64,000 bases of DNA from Pteria penguin (taxonomy: Eukaryota; Mollusca; Bivalvia; Pterioida; Pteriidae), in the NCBI GenBank assembly GCA_035048485.1, contig CM068585.1:19462501-19526500 (forward strand). Direction: 5' to 3'. The notes under the pieces were generated by a model, which was given only the letters and a program-made list of their open reading frames with translations, was not told the origin of the DNA and searched no databases. Below, piece after piece: positions 11,001-21,190 of the stretch. The position numbers were made by a program, and so were the translations under genes. Every line of letters begins with the position of its first letter. The stretch's first letter is position 1.

Positions 11001-14000
11001 AATACACGTAGAAACATGTTCCTGCTGATTTTCCAAGATTTCCGATAAGAAATTGATAATGATATCAACGGATTCTTAAAAATGCCTTTTTTATTTTCAA
11101 ATATCAAATATTCAGAGCAGTATATGAAAACTTCGAGAACCCATTTGTAAGATAACAACGAGTTCATTTTAAATACAAAAAATAGACATTGTTTCATATC
11201 GTGTCTCCAATGGTTCATTATACTTAAGTGGCTAGATGATTTTATGAGGATATATGAATTTCCCTTTAACTTTAATGCGAGCTGTGTGTAGACGCTGAGG
11301 AACTCTGCCATTCAAGATATCGAATATTATTTACATTAATCAAATTATGATTACAAAAAGAGAAATTTACAATGAGTACATACCTGATGGCATCGATCTC
11401 TTCATCCTTTTCGCGAAGTCTCTGTTCCATTTCAGCTCTGAGTTGATTGAGGGCTGCCTGAGCGGCGGCCAGTTTGTTTTCAGCGTCCTTGAGAGCATCC
11501 TCAGTGTCACGGAGGGCAGCAGCAAGGGAGTCACGTTCAGCCTCAAGGGCGGCCTTGGCAGCGCTCAATTCGTTTATCTGTCTGTTGGCGTCCTTCAGTG
11601 CCTGGTTGGCCTCACGTAGCTGAGCTGTTCAAAGACAATTCCATAAGGTAAAGAGATAAGGTATTATGTAATGTTTCTTTAGAAACATAGTTATTATTAG
11701 CACTTAGCAAAAAATGAATGCATAAAATAAAATTGTAATGAGTTCAACATGACACTAGGAAGCGTGTGTGGCTAAGAGGAACCTGGCGATTCCTCATCTT
11801 GTTTAACACCTGATGTGTTTTATATTACGGGCGTTTAGGAGATGTATATGCCCCTTACCAGCGAGGTTGCTGTTTTCTCTCTGAAGGTTGTCATTCTTCT
11901 CGGTGAGTTCAGCGTTGGCGATTTTGAGTCTATAGACTTCCTGTTCCAGAGCTGCCTTGTCGGCACGGAGACCAGCGTTCTCGCCAGACAATTCATCTAC
12001 TCTCTTCTGCAAGTTGGCGTTTTCGTTCTCAAGTTGTCTGTTCCTCTTGGTTAAATCTTGGATGATGATCTGGCACTGCATTTAAAAAGAGAGAGAGACA
12101 AAATTAATACTTTGATTTTCAAATCAGATGAATAACATTTTCCAGAAGGTATTATCCAAATCAAACTACTTTTAGTAATGACAATTTAACTCATAAATAA
12201 TCAGCTTATTTATTAAATCATATCTGAAAATTTACAGGTAGGATGGGACTCTCCGTTAACGAAAAAGACTCCTACTTACGTTTTCGAGTTCGATGGTGAC
12301 TTCCTTAAGTTCAGCAGTCAGTTTAGACTTGGCCTTTTCAAGGTTGCTGCATCGGATTCTCTGTTGTTCAAGAAGATCTTCCAATTCCTGGATCCTCACA
12401 CTCAGTTTGCGCCTGAAGACCAGATGTACAATGGAATAGTATTTGCAATAGTTCAAAATCAATTCAATAACAACACATAAATTTCTATTACAACACATGA
12501 TATCGTCTTCGAATTCCCATGTAGGTGCGAGTGTGGTAAATTTGACCATCTTCTTTTATAGATTTATTTATTTAGTTGTTTATTTGTGTAGTTATTTATT
12601 AATAATTGAATCCAGCATATATTTTTAAGAGCAATGACTGCCATTATATTACATTAAGTGCTTATAGAATGACAATCTACCTCATCTCTTCCATTTCCTC
12701 GGTCTTGGCAAGGATTTCTTTGTCATATCTAGTCTTTAGTGCTGCGAATTCAGCATTGACTTTGCTAAGGGCATTACGCATATTGGAGGCTGCCTCGGAT
12801 TCTTCTTCATAACGGGCGTTCAAGTTGTCGTAGTCGCTCTGGAGGGCACTCAATTGTACTTGCAGATTCTGGCGTTGCTATTTATTATAAACGATAAATC
12901 TAGAATATTGTGAGCATAACAATTTTTATACATGTATATGTATACATGTATAAACATACTTTTCAGTTTTATACATTCTCAAACGTTTTTATTATATATC
13001 AAAGAATTGAAAATATTTATTTTATATGATGTATGATATATGCACCTATTATTGTAAATGTTTTAGCAAGCAGATACTAAACTATACATTTAGCATTAGT
13101 ATTTGATATAAGCTTTACCCTGCTCTCATCATCCAAATTTCTCTTCAGATCATCGAGTTGGAGCTGAAGTTGAGACTTGGCCTTAGCGAGACCGGCATTG
13201 GCACTGTCCAGTTCCTGGACCTGGTGTTGAAGGTCGAAATTTTCCTGAGTAAGTCTGGCCTTGGCATTGTTAGCATCGTTAAGTTGACGGGTGAGGTCAT
13301 CTACCTGAGCCTTCAGTCTGGCAAGGGATCCCTCAAGGGCATCAACTTTTGATTCTGCGTGGGCCTATGTGAGATGAAAAAGGATGATGAAACTGGTAAT
13401 TAAACCACAATATCAGTATCTCGCTGGGTATCTTTTTTGTTTAAGCTTACATATACAATTCTGGTAGGTTATATTATCAGTCCTGCTGTTGAGGTCTGTA
13501 TATCCGAAACAAGAGTACAGTTATCCCGTCTTATGTAAGGATGTAATATAAATAATCTTTTTCATATTCACTTCTGTTTGGATACAAGAAAGACGCATTA
13601 AAATTGGAAAACAAGATATTTATATTGTTCTCTCTGACAGAGTACTTGTAACCATATACAGATCACGTACCTTGGCTTTACCCAGACCATCATTGTCAGT
13701 TTGCAAAACGTCGATCTCAATGAGAAGCTGGCTTTTTTCCTTTTCGATCCTACAATATATACACATCTATTGGCTACAGCCTATCTACAAGAACATACCT
13801 TTCCTTTGAAAAGGCTATCATTAGCAGTAGTAAGCGAGTCAAGCTCCACAATCATATTGGCTTTTTCTTTTTCAGATCTGCAAGCGACAAGCAAGAAACA
13901 CAGATGATGTAAAGCTCCACACCGTGCAAAGTCAAATCAATCAAACAACCTTCATAAACAGAAATCAGTTTGCAAGTTTTGTATATTTTAGCATTATAAG

Positions 14001-17000
14001 TTACGTCAATTCAAGCCGAGGAAATAAATGTACCAGATGTACTTTTGCGAGAGTCATGCTTGTAATATGATGTAGTCGTAAAGTTAGAGGTCAGATCAAA
14101 CCAGCATATATCACACAATTCTTATTTTTAGTAGTCAAATCATTTTAAAAAAGCTTAGGCAACCCTTAGCATAACTGTTCTGGAGAAAAAAGTGTTGAAA
14201 TAAACACTGAAAAGTAATTAATGGAAATATTCACCAACAAACGCAAAAACAGTCAATCGCATGCTTAAAAACAAAAATAATACAAAAAACTCCCCAAAAC
14301 AAAAACAAAACCCCAAAACAAACAAAAAACAAACCAAACAAAAACACCAAAATAATAACAATAGTAATTTGCTGCTTGTCTGATTGAAAATCCTGCTATT
14401 AATGCCTTACTTTCAGCTGAATAATGTATCATTGTCAAATACTTTTGCTCATTCTCCCGTATAAATTCAAGACTTTGTTTATTATAAAAATTATTATAGT
14501 TTTCTATTTTATACAATATCATTAAGTAAGAAGATATGACATGCTTACTAGTTATGTTTGTAAATCATTATTACTTGTAATTACCTGTAATAATACACAC
14601 AGACACACACCTATTATGATAATTTGCCAGCATTGTCTGACATTATACGGGTTTATGACTTTTTCTATTATATCATAAAATGAAGGTCGTTTTACCTTCC
14701 CTTGGCTTTGGTCATGAAGTCAAGCTGGTCAGCCAGATCGTTGAGGGCATCTTGGTGGCGTTTCCTCATGCTGCTCTCGGCACTCTCGAATGATGCATTA
14801 GCTAATTCAAGATCTTTTCGCAGCTTGCTGATTTCGGCCTCCCTCTTCCTGTTGATGTCCATCTAAAATGAACATTTTCGATCGGAGTCAGAATAGCGTT
14901 TGTGTTGTTCATTTGGTTATCTTTAAATGCATGTCCGTTTTCATAGAAATTTGTTAATCTCAGACGCAGACCCAGAAGTTTTCCGAGAGGGGGTCCGCAA
15001 ATGCTTTGGTGTGTAAAATTACTTATCTAACATGAAAATAACAAGAAAAGTCATTTTCACCTAATCTCAGAGTGGGGCCAGACCCCCGGTCCACTCCTCT
15101 GGGTCTGCGCATGAACATCGTCTTTGTCTTTCATGATTTTAATTGGCGTTTTATTTTCATATATTGCTCAATATAATGGAGCGATCATGTGACATACCTG
15201 TGCAGATGATGAGCCAGTTGCTTCCTCAAATCTGTCCTGCATCTGGTCCAGTTGGAAGGTCAGCTCAGCAGATTGTTTCTCGAACTGAAAGGTAGAACCC
15301 ATAACGAATCTAAATGGTGTTTACACATTTATTAAGGATGTACTCAATATGAAATATCAATACATTAGCTAGCATTTTTGCTCCTTTTACAATATTATTC
15401 ATTATGTGTAACATCTACTTATATCTTTTAATTTAATGTGTGATGTGACAAATTACACAGGCGCAAACGCCAACAGAGCTAGATGCACAGACAGGTGTCT
15501 AGCACTTTATTACAGTGAATACTTGGAATTTAAGTGGTTTCGAACGATATTTACCCGCAATTATATGTTGCTATGGCAGTCTATCAAGTCAAATGTGTGT
15601 GTGCACGATATAATAGAGGGACAAATGTGGTGCCTTTGGCAGAAACCTTAAATTGTAGGGCAGTCGGTGCAGAAATGGCTTTATGTGATTTGTTTGTGTT
15701 TTGTTTTCTTTCATTGCTTCTCCCCCTTTCCCTTTCTTTTGTTTGTATACTAGTATTTTCATTTAAATAATTCTGGTAAAATAATAATCCTGAAAAAATC
15801 AAAAGGTTCTGTAGAACGCTAAGGAAAATTCACATTTTTAGACGAGTTTACATATCTTCTGATTTCATTAACATATGTTGCTAGGGGGTAGACTGGAATT
15901 AATGCCGCGATATAAATCTAAAGTACTACAGAGCTGTATTGCTGCAGGTTGGAGTCAGAGGGATTATATTTCCACTTTCCATGATTGTGTGTACAAATAT
16001 AGCAACCGACAGCGCGCGTGTGTTGTCGGCTGCTCAACGAGTTGGCAGACGATTGTTTCTATGGCGTTAAGCTTCCGTGTCGGCATTCCAATGTCAGCAT
16101 TTTTTATTTTTGTGTTACTGTCTGTCTTACTTATTTACCTGGCTGCAAGGTATACGTCAAGCATAATTAATACTTCACCACTTCAAACACTTGGAGACCT
16201 TATGCGGACTAATTGATAGCGACCAATCATATAACAAGACATTAATGATCCAGCTGCCACAGCATGATATCCAGGTGGTATCCATTGTGAACTTAACCAT
16301 GGTTATTATAGTATAAAAATATTTCTATTGTCGAGAAATATCAGAATTTGTTTTCCTACACCAGAATAATTTCATAGGCATTTAGTAAAGTAATTGCACC
16401 AGAAGACTTTTTTCAAGCAATTTTCAAAAACAGGATTTTAATGAGATGCAACAAGTTGGTGTCAGTTACCTACAGCAGTAATGTACGTACGCACCAAGCT
16501 TACCTTGCTATCCGTACGCAACAAGCTTACCTTATTATAACAGAAACGAATGCATGTGGTTCTGTAAGTTATATCTACTGATACAAGTAAAGTATGTCTG
16601 GAGGTACATTAATTAGATACAAGATATTATCATTCAAATCGCTCCATTAATCCTACGTCTACCTCTTCTGTCTTATGGTTTCACTTACACACGACGGGTA
16701 GATTTAAGTTTTGATTAATATTTTTTTCAAATTAATGTCTTAGTTTGATCGACATTTTATTAGTTTGTTTGCTTTGCTTCATTGATATTGTGTGTGTTTT
16801 ATTTTGATGTTGGAATAAAATTATACATGTTTTGGTTTTCATGTTGTTTGTTTTTGTTTCGTTTGAAGGAAAATGTCATGGTTTCCTTGTTGTTTTTATT
16901 TGTTTATTTATTTATCTATTTATTTATTTATGTACATGTTTCAGTTTCCTGAAATTGTTTTGCTAGTTAATACACTTACCCTGAGCCTGACGTCCCTCTC

Positions 17001-19732
17001 GGCGTCCAAGGCATCTTCAAGTTCCCGGATGCGTGCCTGAAAAATAAAAGGGAATCTTACAACATGTGTTAAATCAATCATTCAAAGTTCTTGCTGCTCT
17101 AAGTTTCAGTGGATGATGTATAGGTATTTAAAAATAGTGTAGGTCTACAAACAAATGATAAAAAAGCTTTAATGTGAAGAGAGCTATTGCATTAGTTCCT
17201 AGAGTTTTGTTAGGAAGAAAATATTTTGTATGAAATACTTGTTCTAATAAAGAGGAGATTTCTGTAATCCACTGAAAATAAACAGGATGAGATGTGGTGT
17301 GTCCATTTACTGTGAGCACATTTCAATTTTTTTTAAACTATGTTCAATACATCTGAGGAAATTATTACTGTATCTATAGAAATTTATTTCAAAATCACCT
17401 CTTGTACAGTGGGTAAATGAGAAAACGCAAACAAGGAAATAGTGAATATCCATGGATATCAGTGGGCATGGGTTTTGGTTGTCATAGAAACAGATATTTT
17501 GGACTGGATTATACATAAGGATTCATTATCGTTTATCGTTCTTATTGTTGTTAAGGTATTGTTGTGCTTGCACATTAAATGGGATACAATGTGTGCAAAT
17601 GAGACAACTAAAATCTAGGTCAAACAGGGATGGTTCCAACAACCTTATCAATGATCAGTAACAATGGGTAAACTGTCTATGTTCTTTTTCACTTTGGAAC
17701 TAAATAGAAAACCATTACTCAATTATGCATGCAGTGCTAAGGGAACTGGACTATTGAAATCACAGATACCAAATAGCGTTTCTCCTCATGTTCGAAAAAG
17801 TGTTTCTCGGCATTGGCCACTCTTTGTGTCGTCTCTTGTTGTACAACTGTCTAGTAAAATTAAGTATTAAAGAGGTGGGTGAAAATATAAAGTAATGAAA
17901 TGGCTGTAGATGCCAATGAAGGGAAATATATTACAGAGCGTATTCCACCTTAATCACGTGACGCAAAAATATTATTTTCATTTGTAATCTCTAAGTAAGG
18001 AAATATATTACCCCTGTGAGGTCGAAATCTTGTTTAGATCTAATGTTTCGTGTGTCCATGCTCACTAGTTTCTCAGTTACATATCGTTTTATTATGAAAA
18101 TCGTTTACATTTAAAGATAAAATATATTATATTAATCTAAAGAACTGATATGAATGACTAACCCGTATCCTAAATTATTATATTCACACGACATAGTATA
18201 ATTGTAATGATTTTATATCGACTTTATGTGATTCTTGAGGACAGTAGTAGCTTTCCGGAAGTTATGTTTAAGTTTAAGGAGAAATATTTAAGCTTGATTA
18301 ATTCAATTATCAATTATTTATTAAGCCTATTGTGTTTTATTACAGTAAGGGTTATTACTCTAACATTGATAAAAATTGTCTGTAATGATTCTCTTGGAAC
18401 AAAATTTTCTTTCTCGCATGAAATTAATTAAGTGCCAAGTCTGTAGTCTTATTAAGTATGAGGGGAACAATTTGATGGCAATTATTTGGCTGCTGTTCAA
18501 ACCATAGATCGTTCCTCGATGTAGACTCATCAGAGTTATTTATAGATTCCGTAATGCAATGTAGAAATATTTCCGCTGATGCATCATGTGCAATGCCCAA
18601 ATCAGGAAATCGGATCCTCTCGCGAGATTACGAAAACAGCCGAAGTTTATACGATAACTTCAATGGCAGACGATGTATATATCAATCTGTACTTTATTTA
18701 TTATTATTTGCCACCTTCTTTATACGCACTTTAAAGCATATACCATTTTCTTAAAGCACACTATTCACAGCTAGTTCTAGTTAATAGGTAAAACAAATTC
18801 AAGATAGTTATACGGATCTGAGAGTTCTATCTAATCGTTACCATGGAGACTGGAGTTTATTTACTAAGTGAAGTTATCGAAGGAATGTTGATGATGAAGA
18901 TTCCCCTATCCCCGCCGTGTCTTATCTAACATTTGGGTTCCTATCTATTTTATCTCTGTGCTTTTCGTGCAATAAAATGTATGAATCGCTAACACTGTGG
19001 TTTTGAACTTACGCTTTACGTCAGACTGGGAGAGACGCTTTACCGACTCTTAACGCAATCCCACATATATTGAAAATATTGATAAATCGTTCATTAAATG
19101 TATTTTTCTTGAAAATCTGGATCATTTCCAAAAGTCTTAAGATCTTTCACATTCCAGTATTTCGAATCCAGCTATGTAAGTTGAACTTGTTTGACTTCTG
19201 TTCACTTCCTTGTGAGAAGAGCATGATTTCCATTTTAAAACAATTGACATAATCCAGGGAGATGTTATAAAATGATCGTATCAGAGCGCGAAATCCAAGT
19301 GTCAACAAAAGCATACAGTAACACTGACAAAGCAAAAGTATCCCTTATCCTTTCTATGAAGATGGTGTCCTTTCTTTCACGGATAGTTTAAATTTGAATA
19401 AGACCACAATATCATAAGATAATACACATGGCAATGACTTTATGAAGGTGACATTTTCAAATTTCAAATGACTAGCTCGGTGAGAAACAAAAATAAGTAT
19501 TACATACATTAAATCTTGGAAGGATGATTGACCAAACAATGTTTGTTGACGTTGTTACTAAAATTTCAGGTAAAAGCATAGTTTAACAGAGGTTTTGAAA
19601 TGAAATACATGCACTGAACAGTGTACTTACCTCTAGCCGGTTCTGGGTGGAGGGTGATGTTCCACGGTACACATTGTATGTGCGGTTTACCCTTACTACC
19701 TTGGTAGAGGAAACATCGTCATAATCCATCAT
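7889..19732 (-). CDS. Paramyosin, complete gene of 15 coding exons (one pair mutually exclusive)
   Basis: Paramyosin forms the core of invertebrate thick filaments and is very abundant in molluscan catch muscle. Joining the exons listed below gives 2586 nt, 861 residues plus stop, the usual family length. Residues 1-31 are a non-helical head; about 32-840 are an uninterrupted heptad-repeat coiled coil with the alternating charge of myosin rods; the last ~20 residues ([18 protein letters not shown]) are a non-helical tail. Family landmarks include [27 protein letters not shown], the [11 protein letters not shown] and [13 protein letters not shown] segments, and [17 protein letters not shown]. 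All introns are GT-AG and all phases agree. It is not a myosin heavy chain because it has no motor domain and begins directly with the paramyosin head. The ATG at 19732 is followed at once by a second ATG; the TATA box lies about 150 bp upstream. Whole-gene order and boundaries were read by eye. Confidence 0.95.
8258..8458 (-). CDS. Paramyosin exon 14 (residues 742-808)
   Basis: 201 nt, phase 0 on both sides. It begins [20 protein letters not shown] and ends TYKRQIEEA. Confidence 0.95.
8646..9017 (-). CDS. Paramyosin exon 13 (residues 618-741)
   Basis: 372 nt, the longest exon, phase 0 on both sides. It contains [20 protein letters not shown] and [20 protein letters not shown], among the most conserved parts of the family. 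Confidence 0.95.
9192..9320 (-). CDS. Paramyosin exon 12 (residues 575-617)
   Basis: 129 nt, phase 0 on both sides. It begins [20 protein letters not shown] and ends [11 protein letters not shown]. Confidence 0.94.
10404..10599 (-). CDS. Paramyosin exon 11 (residues 509-574)
   Basis: 196 nt, ending in phase 0. It contains the conserved [20 protein letters not shown] stretch and ends KSLQHRVK. A long intron (10600-11383) precedes it. Confidence 0.94.
11384..11624 (-). CDS. Paramyosin exon 10 (residues 429-509)
   Basis: 241 nt, phase 1 start and phase 2 end. Ala-rich coiled coil ([20 protein letters not shown]) ending EKDEEIDAI plus part of an Arg codon, a segment also recognisable in insect paramyosin. 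Confidence 0.94.
11859..12075 (-). CDS. Paramyosin exon 9 (residues 357-429)
   Basis: 217 nt, ending in phase 1. It begins [20 protein letters not shown] and ends [11 protein letters not shown]. Rich in Asn/Glu heptads. Confidence 0.94.
12280..12412 (-). CDS. Paramyosin exon 8 (residues 312-356)
   Basis: 133 nt, ending in phase 0. It encodes [20 protein letters not shown] through KEVTIELEN. An in-frame read-through into the upstream intron is intronic and left out. Confidence 0.94.
12681..12877 (-). CDS. Paramyosin exon 7 (residues 247-312)
   Basis: 197 nt, ending in phase 2. It begins [20 protein letters not shown] and ends AKTEEMEEM plus part of an Arg codon. Confidence 0.94.
13119..13364 (-). 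CDS. Paramyosin exon 6 (residues 165-246)
   Basis: 246 nt, phase 0 on both sides. It begins [20 protein letters not shown] and ends KRNLDDESR; regular coiled coil. Confidence 0.94.
13671..13749 (-). CDS. Paramyosin exon 5b, alternative (residues 138-164)
   Basis: 79 nt. It completes Arg138 and encodes [15 protein letters not shown], then a segment ending NDGLGKAK. Acceptor is tgtag, donor gtacgt. Exon 5a lies only 49 nt upstream. Using both exons would add 158 nt and break the frame of exon 6. Confidence 0.88.
13750..13798 (-). other. 49-nt spacer between alternative exons 5a and 5b
   Basis: It has a gt at its 5' end and ag at its 3' end, but is very short for a spliceosomal intron. Every other intron in this gene is at least 174 nt. 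This favours steric exclusion of 5a-5b joining. Confidence 0.75.
13799..13877 (-). CDS. Paramyosin exon 5a, alternative (residues 138-164)
   Basis: 79 nt. It completes Arg138 and encodes [15 protein letters not shown], then a segment ending NDSLFKGK. Acceptor is tgcag, donor gtatgt. It has the same length and phases as exon 5b and is 14 of 27 residues identical to it, so it is the other member of a duplicated, mutually exclusive pair. Confidence 0.88.
14270..14345. repeat. A/C-rich low-complexity tract in a paramyosin intron
   Basis: A run of AAAACAAAAC-type words with very few G or T. The long minus frame here is a by-product of this composition. Confidence 0.7.
14696..14862 (-). CDS. Paramyosin exon 4 (residues 83-138)
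   Basis: It begins [20 protein letters not shown] and ends DFMTKAKG plus two bases (AG) of a split Arg codon. 167 nt. This phase-2 end must be completed by either of the two following alternative exons. Confidence 0.93.
14960..15116. mobile_element. MITE-like element with terminal inverted repeats, in paramyosin intron 3
   Basis: The left end has GACGCAGACCCAGAAG (about 14963-14978). The right end has its near complement CTCTGGGTCTGCGC (about 15097-15110). Inner G-rich and C-rich blocks (GAGAGGGGGTCC and GACCCCCGGTCC) also mirror each other. No coding capacity and no clear target duplication. Confidence 0.5.
15198..15284 (-). CDS. Paramyosin exon 3 (residues 54-82)
   Basis: It encodes [20 protein letters not shown] plus EATGSSSAQ. 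87 nt, phase 0 on both sides, ttcag acceptor and gtatgt donor. Confidence 0.93.
15285..16979 (-). other. Paramyosin intron 2
   Basis: 1.7 kb without a supported gene. A + strand frame at 15875-16216 has a hydrophobic end but no homology that I recognise. A TTTATTTA-rich stretch lies at 16895-16931. Confidence 0.6.
16980..17036 (-). CDS. Paramyosin exon 2 (residues 35-53)
   Basis: It encodes [19 protein letters not shown], the start of the coiled coil. Flanked by cag and gtaagt; 57 nt, phase 0 on both sides. Too short to stand out as an open frame, but conserved. Confidence 0.93.
17037..19630 (-). other. Paramyosin intron 1
   Basis: 2.6 kb, the largest intron, directly after the head exon. 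No exon or repeat that I can name. First introns often hold muscle enhancers, but I saw no convincing site cluster. Confidence 0.6.
19631..19732 (-). CDS. Paramyosin exon 1 (residues 1-34)
   Basis: It encodes [20 protein letters not shown] followed by [14 protein letters not shown], the non-helical head. The donor after GAG is gtaagt; phase 0. The second Met codon directly follows the first, so either could start translation; I used the first. Confidence 0.92.
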
Positions 19733-19862
19733 GGTAGCTAATTGAATTAGTATTAAACAACAAAACTAGAAACTTGTTTGCGAAAAGGAGCTGTCCCTTA
19801 TCCCAATGCTCGGCACTTGCTAAAGACTTGAGGCAGACTGACTCGAATGAACGAAAGAGTGC
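19733..19862 (-). other. Probable paramyosin 5' UTR
   Basis: The interval lies between the expected start site, about 30 bp below the TATA box, and the ATG. The far end is an estimate. Confidence 0.45.
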
Positions 19863-19883
19863 TTTAAATACTGCCCTTGACTA

Positions 19884-19892
19884 CTTTTTATA
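19884..19892 (-). promoter_or_regulatory. TATA box of paramyosin
   Basis: TATAAAAAG on the minus strand, about 150 bp upstream of the ATG and correctly oriented. It sits just below a locally GC-rich stretch (19895-19945), unlike the surrounding AT-rich DNA. Strong TATA boxes are typical of abundant muscle genes. Confidence 0.65.
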
Positions 19893-19949
19893 CAGCTAGT
19901 GCGCCGAGAGGGGGCGCCACTGCCAAAAATGCGCGGAAAGGGAAATATG

Positions 19950-21025
19950 ATAGGAAGTCTACTCATAGATGGATTTACCATAGGTATTATAGAAACGCTT
20001 CGTATGATGTCATGTACCTACGCAAATACATAGAAGCTGTGTGTCAATGTTAATTAGCTTGTTACAATGAATTCTTAGCAAGTGAAATGAAAGTAACAGA
20101 GAGACCCGAAGGAGGTTGCCTCCCCCTGACAGGTGTAAACACCTCCCTCCTTATTTGGATAGTGGCAGGGATGTGTATTGTGACGAGAACAATATTTTTT
20201 GAGTGAATAACAGTCATGGATGCAGGTAAAATTGTCTTCTTCGAAGACATGATACAATGCAATACAGGAAGTATGCGAAACCAAATATGTATCACATAAT
20301 ACCGGATCGTACACATCGTGATTTTTATGATTTATAAGTAATCTTCCGCTTCCGCATTTTTGTCTGCTTGCTGCTACTGTGATAGAAGGAAGCTTTGCAT
20401 GTGCTTTCATTTAAACTTACATAATGCACTATTGTACTATTAAATGACCTTGAATGTCGGAATGTCGGTGTTCAGTGCATGTGTCACTAGTTGGTGAACA
20501 GGTAACTCCCATCTTAGAATTTTAAATGGTTGATAATGATAGTTTCCAGATGCGGCACACTTGGAGGATACATGTGTTTTGTATTTGACCTATTCGATGC
20601 TTACTGTTGTTTACAGACTAAACAGATGAGTATGTAGATAGTGATTTTCTTAGTTTGTATTTGTTAAGTGGATTAAGCCTTTGATCTATCAATGTACACT
20701 TATAATAACGGTGTCTGACCGTTTGTTATACTGATTGTTGAGATGCAGAGCTGTTTGTTGTTGCAATGTTATATAATGAATGGGAAGAACTACAGAAAGG
20801 TAAAACTATTCTTCTTTTACCTACATACCCAACCCTTAGGTCTTTTCAACATTCAGAAACGCCTTTTCTCATACATCTTGTTCTTTCGGTATAACGTATT
20901 AGCTACAAACATTTTAGGATGATGGAAGGGTTTGTGTCTTTGTAATTTAATATTACGTCTATATTACTCGACTTATATAGTGGCGCCATTAGGCTGATAT
21001 ACATTGCACAAAACCTACCGACTTG
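19950..21025. other. Upstream region of paramyosin, no supported gene
   Basis: A Cys-rich minus frame at 20075-20410 has no signal peptide and no recognisable homology. Two small hairpin-like words (GGAGGTTGCCTCC and GGTGTAAACACC) lie at 20110-20147. Confidence 0.5.
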
Positions 21026-21029
21026 GGCA

Positions 21030-21190
21030 ACGAACCCACCGAAAGCAGTGAGTGATTTTGCACTGCCAGCATCTGCAGCGACATGAGACCTCGGGTTTCA
21101 CTGCTTCACTCAAAACACATGACATGATTCCTACGTGTGGTCGATGGTACTCAAACCCGGGACCACTTGGTTTCCAATTCATTACCCATT
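21030..21190 (-). mobile_element. Decayed tRNA-derived SINE-like repeat
   Basis: On the minus strand, GTGGTCCCGGGTTTGAGTACC resembles a tRNA T-arm (box B) with conserved flanks, followed by blocks with GAGTGAAGCAGTGAAACCC. No clear box A. Weaker than the other SINE copies. Confidence 0.4.

Noticed and set aside
10883..11311. 142-residue minus frame in paramyosin intron 10
   Set aside because: Lies between two exons that join in phase and match the family without it.
14265..14522. Possible third alternative cassette in the intron before exon 5a
   Set aside because: The frame does not match the cassette pattern (EKEK, END/NDxL) and is not framed by suitable splice sites; it overlaps an A/C-rich tract.
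15875..16216. 113-residue + frame with a hydrophobic segment inside paramyosin intron 2
   Set aside because: Antisense to an intron, no homology, no regulatory context.
7889..19732. Myosin heavy chain rod or myorod/catchin as the identity of the minus-strand gene
   Set aside because: Complete 861-residue product with a paramyosin head and the paramyosin [17 protein letters not shown] end; no motor exons upstream and a TATA box directly before the head exon.
20075..20410. Cys-rich 111-residue minus frame upstream of paramyosin
   Set aside because: Cys content suggests a secreted peptide, but there is no signal peptide and no regular spacing; two overlapping frames are open over the same stretch.
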